Shown here: piece by piece, positions 7,110 to 10,795 of the stretch
How positions within the stretch are numbered: the stretch's first letter is position 1
How the letters are laid out: the number at the start of each line of letters is the position of its first letter
NCBI GenBank assembly: GCA_047632015.1
Contig: JBLIBC010000070.1
Span: 1 to 10,795 of the forward strand
Origin: JBLIAZ01 sp047632015
GTDB lineage: Bacteria > Bacteroidota > Bacteroidia > Flavobacteriales_C > GCA-002722245
Reading direction: 5' to 3'
DNA: 10,795 nt
Notes under the pieces: generated by a model
The model's input: the letters and a program-made list of their open reading frames with translations, nothing else
Database searches by the model: none
What the model was told of the DNA's origin: nothing
Made by a program: the position numbers and the translations under genes

Positions 7110-8156
7110 CTATATCAGTTTTTTAAATACAACTACATCAATCAATTTACCACACAATAACAACAAACATGCTACTAGCACGAACGGCATAAACAATTCT
7201 GTTTTACTGGTATATTTTAAACTTGCCAACTCAGTTCTTTCAAGCAAATCAATCTCTTTATAAATCTCCTTTAAATGCTCATTGCTTGTCGCTCTAAAAT
7301 ATTTTCCATTTGTTTTATTTGCAATTTCTTTTAGCAAGTCTTCGTCGATGTTCACTTTCACTTCTTTGTACACGTAGTTTCCAAACATGTTAATTGCATA
7401 CGGCATTTCAGCCATCCCTTTTTTCCCTACTCCGATGGTGTAAACTTTGATCCCAAATCTTTCCGCCACTGTTGCTGCAGTTTCAGGAGCTATGTCTCCC
7501 GAATTATTCTCACCATCAGTTAGCAGTATTACTACTTTACTTTGTGCTTTAGATGCCTTTAATCGTTTGATGGCTGTAGCCAAACCGGACCCAATTGCAG
7601 TTCCGTCTTTCAAAATCCCAGTTTTTAAACCTTCAAACAAATGGATTAAGCGCTCGTGGTCAATGGTTAACGGGCACTGAGTAAAGCTTTCACCAGCAAA
7701 AACGACCAACCCAAACCTGTCTGTAGACCTACCTTTAATGAAATCTGATGCTATTGCTTTGGAAGCCTCCACCCTGTTTGGTTTAAAATCTCGAGCTAAC
7801 ATGGACGACGATAAATCCATCGCAATCACAATGTCAATTCCTTTTGCCTGCTCCTCTTCCCAACTAAAAGCATCTTGAGGTCGAGCTATTGCAAAAACCA
7901 ATAAGCATAAAGCTACAAGAGATAAAACGTGAGGAATAAAAGGAAGTAACCCATACCATTTGCTTTGGTCAACTAAAAAGGCAGCACTACTCAACCGAAA
8001 TTTTGATCTGTCCTTTTTATACCTAAAGACCAGCCACAGTGTTAAAACAGGCACTATTAACAGCAAGTAAAAAGCATGTGGATTCGCATAAATATCCCAT
8101 TGGAACATTTTCCTAAAAGTGGTGCTAAACAATAAATCGTAGTCCTTATTGTTCAT
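7110..8156 (-). CDS. batA: BatA: membrane-anchored VWA-domain protein
   Basis: 348 residues, with the same layout as BatB. Helices lie at about 28-44 and 72-92 (ending FAIARPQ), a VWA domain at about 107-305 and a C-terminal helix at about 322-343. MIDAS residues are DLSSS at 114-118, T186 in DGTAIG and D214 in LTDGENN, all intact, so metal-dependent ligand binding is expected. The start used is ATG at 8154-8156, which overlaps the upstream gene by 11 nt. An internal ATG at 8106-8108 (MFQWDIYANPHAF, residue 17) is a real alternative, because the family usually begins close to an 'F.W....ANP..F' segment before the first helix. BatA is the founding component of the aerotolerance cluster. It probably contacts MoxR/DUF58 and the periplasmic Bat proteins (inference). 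Confidence 0.92.
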   Translation of the reverse strand: MNNKDYDLLFSTTFRKMFQWDIYANPHAFYLLLIVPVLTLWLVFRYKKDRSKFRLSSAAFLVDQSKWYGLLPFIPHVLSLVALCLLVFAIARPQDAFSWEEEQAKGIDIVIAMDLSSSMLARDFKPNRVEASKAIASDFIKGRSTDRFGLVVFAGESFTQCPLTIDHERLIHLFEGLKTGILKDGTAIGSGLATAIKRLKASKAQSKVVILLTDGENNSGDIAPETAATVAERFGIKVYTIGVGKKGMAEMPYAINMFGNYVYKEVKVNIDEDLLKEIANKTNGKYFRATSNEHLKEIYKEIDLLERTELASLKYTSKTELFMPFVLVACLLLLCGKLIDVVVFKKLI

Positions 8157-9075
8157 CAGGCAAAGTGTTGGTTTTACTATCTCCCAAGTCAGTTAATCCA
8201 ACTAGTTCTCGTAGGTTGACTATCGCTTTTTCATGCTGGTCTTGAACTCCCGTGGCTTTGGCAAATTTTACCATGTCGGCAAATCGCAAAGTCTGTTCAA
8301 TTTTTGCATAAAGCATTTTATCTGAAACTGGAATTTGTAATTGAGTTAAAATCTCATCAGTGGTTTGTTCCATTGCACTGATTCCAAACCTGTATTCCAA
8401 GTATGATCTCATTAAGCCAGTTACTTGAGAATGGAATTTTTTAACCTCTCCTTTTTGCCAAAACTTTTCTTGTTCAATCAAAGCTAATCTTTCCCAAAAA
8501 GTATCCATAAAAGGAATCTCCGGTTCAATTACTATCTTATTATTTTTATTAAACTTATACTTCAAATAAAAGTATCTCAAAATCCACACTATCAACACTA
8601 TAAACAACACAACAAACAATACTTTACCCACCATTACTAGTGTTTCTTTTAATGTAACCGGAGCCTCCTCAATATCATGAATACCCTGTATGTTTTTTGT
8701 TAAATCCACTACAACGCCCACCACTTTCACCTCAGATGACAGACTAAAAACAGCAGTGTCTTTCATTTGAAAAACAACTGCTGGCACTGTGAAAATTCCT
8801 GTATCAAAGGAAGTAAAATACACTTGTTGAGTAAATTCAAAATCAAATCCAGATTTACTAGAATCAACTTTTCCCACATGCAATACTTCGAGCTGTTCCG
8901 ATAGCGTATCATGAAATGAAGGCAAAATTACTTTTTCAAAAGGTGAAATTATTTTAATCGTCAAGGTATCAGGTTGACCAACCAGCACTTCAGGAGTGCT
9001 CACAAAAATTTCTATTTGCTGTGCATTTACAGCAAAACCAACTATTGCAAATATGAAAAGCATGAACTTCCTCAT
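8146..9075 (-). CDS. BatD-like single-pass membrane protein between DUF58 and batA, no standard name
   Basis: 309 residues. A signal peptide (1-18, ending VNAQQ) is followed by one beta-rich periplasmic domain (about 20-125). It contains VLVGQPDTLTIKI and TSFDTGIFTVPAV, a 'G-x-P' pattern typical of Bacteroidota Ig-like modules. Next come the motif IQGIHDIEEAP (129-139), one membrane helix (146-168, then YFYLKYKFNKNNK) and a cytoplasmic helical domain (about 195-300). The latter has KFHSQVTGLMRSYLEYRFGI, TTDEIL and ADMVKFAK. It resembles a shortened BatD: one beta module instead of several, one helix and a similar C-terminal domain. The start is ATG at 9073-9075, overlapping the DUF58 stop as ATGA; the stop overlaps batA by 11 nt. 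Both overlaps point to coupled, balanced synthesis. A DUF4381-type assignment for the C-terminal half is possible. The function is unknown; an adaptor between the ATPase/DUF58 pair and BatA/BatB is my inference. Confidence 0.8.
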   Translation of the reverse strand: MRKFMLFIFAIVGFAVNAQQIEIFVSTPEVLVGQPDTLTIKIISPFEKVILPSFHDTLSEQLEVLHVGKVDSSKSGFDFEFTQQVYFTSFDTGIFTVPAVVFQMKDTAVFSLSSEVKVVGVVVDLTKNIQGIHDIEEAPVTLKETLVMVGKVLFVVLFIVLIVWILRYFYLKYKFNKNNKIVIEPEIPFMDTFWERLALIEQEKFWQKGEVKKFHSQVTGLMRSYLEYRFGISAMEQTTDEILTQLQIPVSDKMLYAKIEQTLRFADMVKFAKATGVQDQHEKAIVNLRELVGLTDLGDSKTNTLPDEQ

Positions 9076-9941
9076 CGTGACCTGTGTTTAAATGCTTTCC
9101 TTAAATTTTTCACATAAGACTCGTTTGTCAGCAGGTTAACGGCGTCCACACCGGATCGTTTCAAACTATTTTCATACTCCTCTTCCAACTCGGACCTCCA
9201 AGAGGTAAACTTTTTTTGCAACCTGGAACTTGAAGTATTCGTCATGTTTGACTCACCCGATTCCGCATCAGTCAATGCAACCCAACCTAAATCAGGCAAA
9301 CTGTTGTCGTGCTTATCCAGCACTCTTATCGCCATCACATCGTGCTTTCTGTTAGCCAATCTCAATTGTTTTTCATATCCGACGTCAAGGAAATCTGAAA
9401 TTAAAAACGCAGTACATTTCTTTTTAACCGCTTTAGTGAAAAAACTCAAAGCTTCGGACAGGTTTGTTTTGCGATTGACTGGTTCAAACTCAAGTAAGTC
9501 TCGTATTATTCTTAGCACATGTTGTTTTCCTTTTCGTGGGGGAATGTATTTCTCCACTTGATCAGTAAAAAACACCACACCTACTTTATCATTGTTATAT
9601 ATCGCTGAAAAAGCCAAGACAGCACATACCTCGGCCATGTACTCTCTTTTATTTTGTTGTGCTGTTCCAAAAAAGGAGGAATTACTAACATCAACCAACA
9701 TCATCACCGTTAATTCTCTTTCCTCTTCGAATGTTTTAATAAACGGCTCATTGAAACGTGCTGTAACGTTCCAATCGATGGCTCTTGTTTCATCACCTGG
9801 ATAATATTCCCGCACTTCCGCAAACTCCATCCCTACACCTTTAAAAGCACTGTGGTATGAACCAGCAAATAATTGCTTGCTAGTACCACGAGCTTTAATC
9901 TCGATTTTTTTAATCTTTTTAAGTAGTTCTTTTGTTTCCAT
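9072..9941 (-). CDS. DUF58 family protein (VWA-like), MoxR partner
   Basis: 289 residues, with no signal peptide or membrane helix, so cytoplasmic. The family signature is clear: FAEVREYYPGDETRAIDWNV (about 40-59), then TAR, FEEER and a MIDAS-like DVSNSS starting at D84. A Thr in the RKTNL segment and the Asp in FLISDF occupy the later metal-site positions. DUF58 proteins are encoded next to MoxR ATPases in many bacteria and are thought to be their substrates or adaptors. The start is ATG at 9939-9941, 15 nt after the moxR stop; the stop overlaps the next start as ATGA. This version lacks the N-terminal transmembrane pair found in longer DUF58 proteins, as is usual in Bat clusters. Confidence in the family is high; the exact role is inferred. 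Confidence 0.92.
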   Translation of the reverse strand: METKELLKKIKKIEIKARGTSKQLFAGSYHSAFKGVGMEFAEVREYYPGDETRAIDWNVTARFNEPFIKTFEEERELTVMMLVDVSNSSFFGTAQQNKREYMAEVCAVLAFSAIYNNDKVGVVFFTDQVEKYIPPRKGKQHVLRIIRDLLEFEPVNRKTNLSEALSFFTKAVKKKCTAFLISDFLDVGYEKQLRLANRKHDVMAIRVLDKHDNSLPDLGWVALTDAESGESNMTNTSSSRLQKKFTSWRSELEEEYENSLKRSGVDAVNLLTNESYVKNLRKAFKHRSR

Positions 9942-9956
9942 TAAATTGTCCTGCAG

Positions 9957-10795
9957 CTACGGCACCTCTACTTTGTTAATGATTTTAAGGATGATGTCGT
10001 CCGAACTCATTTCTTCAGCTTCAGCTTCAAAACTTAATCCTACTCTGTGACGCAGTACATCTGGAGCAATCGCCCTGACATCCTCAGGAATTACATACCC
10101 ACGCCTGTTTAGGAAAGCCATGGCCTTTGCAGCTTTCGCTATATTGATACTTGCCCTTGGGCTCGCTCCAATACTAATTAATGCTGATAGTTCAGGCAAT
10201 CCACAATCCGCAGGATCCCTTGTTGCAAATACCAAATCCAATATATATTGTTCAATTTTTTCATCCATGTACACCTCCTTAACTAACTCACGAGCTTTGA
10301 TAATTTGATCGGTAGTTACCACTGCGTTTGGTTCAGGGAAGTTTTTTTGAAGATTCTGTTTTACGATTTTTTGTTCATCAGCTTTGTTTGGATACCCTAA
10401 ACTCACTTTTAACATAAACCTGTCAACTTGCGCTTCAGGTAAAGTGTAAGTTCCCTCTTGCTCTATTGGATTTTGAGTAGCTAATACCAAGAACGGATCT
10501 GGTAATTGGTAGGTGTCCGAACCAATTGTTACTTGCTTTTCCTGCATGGCTTCCAATAAGGCGCTTTGCACTTTCGCTGGAGAACGGTTAATTTCATCAG
10601 CCAATACAAAATTAGCGAAAATTGGACCCTTTTTCACAACGAACTCTTCCTTTCGTTGATTGTAAATTAACGTTCCAATGACATCGGCTGGAAGCAAATC
10701 CGGAGTAAACTGAATTCTGCTGAAATCAGCTTCAATTGTTTTTGCCAAAGTGTTAATTGCTAAAGTCTTGGCGAGTCCTGGAAGTCCTTCTAGCA
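9957..10795 (-). CDS. MoxR-family AAA+ ATPase (5' end beyond window)
   Basis: The visible 278 residues run out of the window at the N-terminus; a full MoxR is about 320-335 residues, so roughly 40-55 are missing. The frame is open to the edge and begins with LEGLPGLAKTLA, the Walker A motif (GLPGLAKT), so a TTG at 10746-10748 is not the true start. Walker B appears as VLADEINR, sensor 1 as LATQNP, the usual EGTYTLPEAQVDRF segment follows, and GASPRASI marks the sensor 2 region. The C-terminal lid has RGYVIPEDV and LRHRVGLSF. It should hydrolyse ATP as a ring-shaped chaperone in the cytoplasm, remodelling or activating its VWA/DUF58 partners. It is the first visible gene of the operon, 15 nt ahead of DUF58. 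Any promoter lies outside the window. Confidence 0.95.
   Translation of the reverse strand, partial: LEGLPGLAKTLAINTLAKTIEADFSRIQFTPDLLPADVIGTLIYNQRKEEFVVKKGPIFANFVLADEINRSPAKVQSALLEAMQEKQVTIGSDTYQLPDPFLVLATQNPIEQEGTYTLPEAQVDRFMLKVSLGYPNKADEQKIVKQNLQKNFPEPNAVVTTDQIIKARELVKEVYMDEKIEQYILDLVFATRDPADCGLPELSALISIGASPRASINIAKAAKAMAFLNRRGYVIPEDVRAIAPDVLRHRVGLSFEAEAEEMSSDDIILKIINKVEVP

Noticed and set aside
9244..9561. Plus-strand open frame of 105 codons
   Set aside because: It is antisense to the DUF58 gene, whose family signature is unmistakable.
10746..10748. TTG as the start of the MoxR gene
   Set aside because: The same frame continues upstream with the Walker A motif to the window edge, so the gene is simply truncated.

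Overview
The window reads as chromosomal DNA of a Bacteroidota member, probably of the Flavobacteriia type. The evidence is AT-rich DNA, A/T-rich leaders without Shine-Dalgarno motifs, and a gene order typical of that phylum. Species-level placement is not possible from the sequence alone.

Left edge (1-486): no intact gene. The stretch holds what looks like a decayed 3' end of a glycosyltransferase, with an in-frame stop and a frameshift, then AT-rich DNA with a short open fragment. It leads into a complete plus-strand gene (487-2526) for a multi-spanning GT-C (ArnT/PMT-like, GT39-type) membrane glycosyltransferase carrying an extra C-terminal beta-rich domain.

Right three quarters (2551-10795): one compact minus-strand operon, the Bacteroidota 'Bat' (Bacteroides aerotolerance) cluster. 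In transcription order it encodes a MoxR AAA+ ATPase (5' end cut by the window edge), a DUF58 protein with a VWA-like fold, a single-pass BatD-like protein without a standard name, BatA and BatB (membrane-anchored VWA proteins), BatC (TPR plus a very long charged tail), BatD (large periplasmic protein with a C-terminal anchor) and BatE (TPR, two membrane segments, SH3-like domain). Most gaps are 2-36 nt and two gene pairs overlap, so co-transcription and translational coupling are likely. The operon converges with the glycosyltransferase gene, with a perfect 8-bp inverted repeat between the two stop codons.

How the genes fit together (family knowledge plus inference): MoxR ATPases are chaperone-like AAA+ proteins that work with VWA/DUF58 partners. 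BatA and BatB present MIDAS-type metal-binding domains next to the membrane. BatC, BatD, BatE and the unnamed protein supply TPR, beta-sandwich and SH3 surfaces, mostly on the periplasmic side. The whole looks like an envelope-spanning complex with a cytoplasmic ATPase. The cluster is known but its biochemical function is not settled. I found no CRISPR array, tRNA, rRNA or insertion sequence. The most informative points are the BatD-like gene between DUF58 and batA, whose C-terminal domain resembles that of BatD, and the near-featureless charged tail of BatC.
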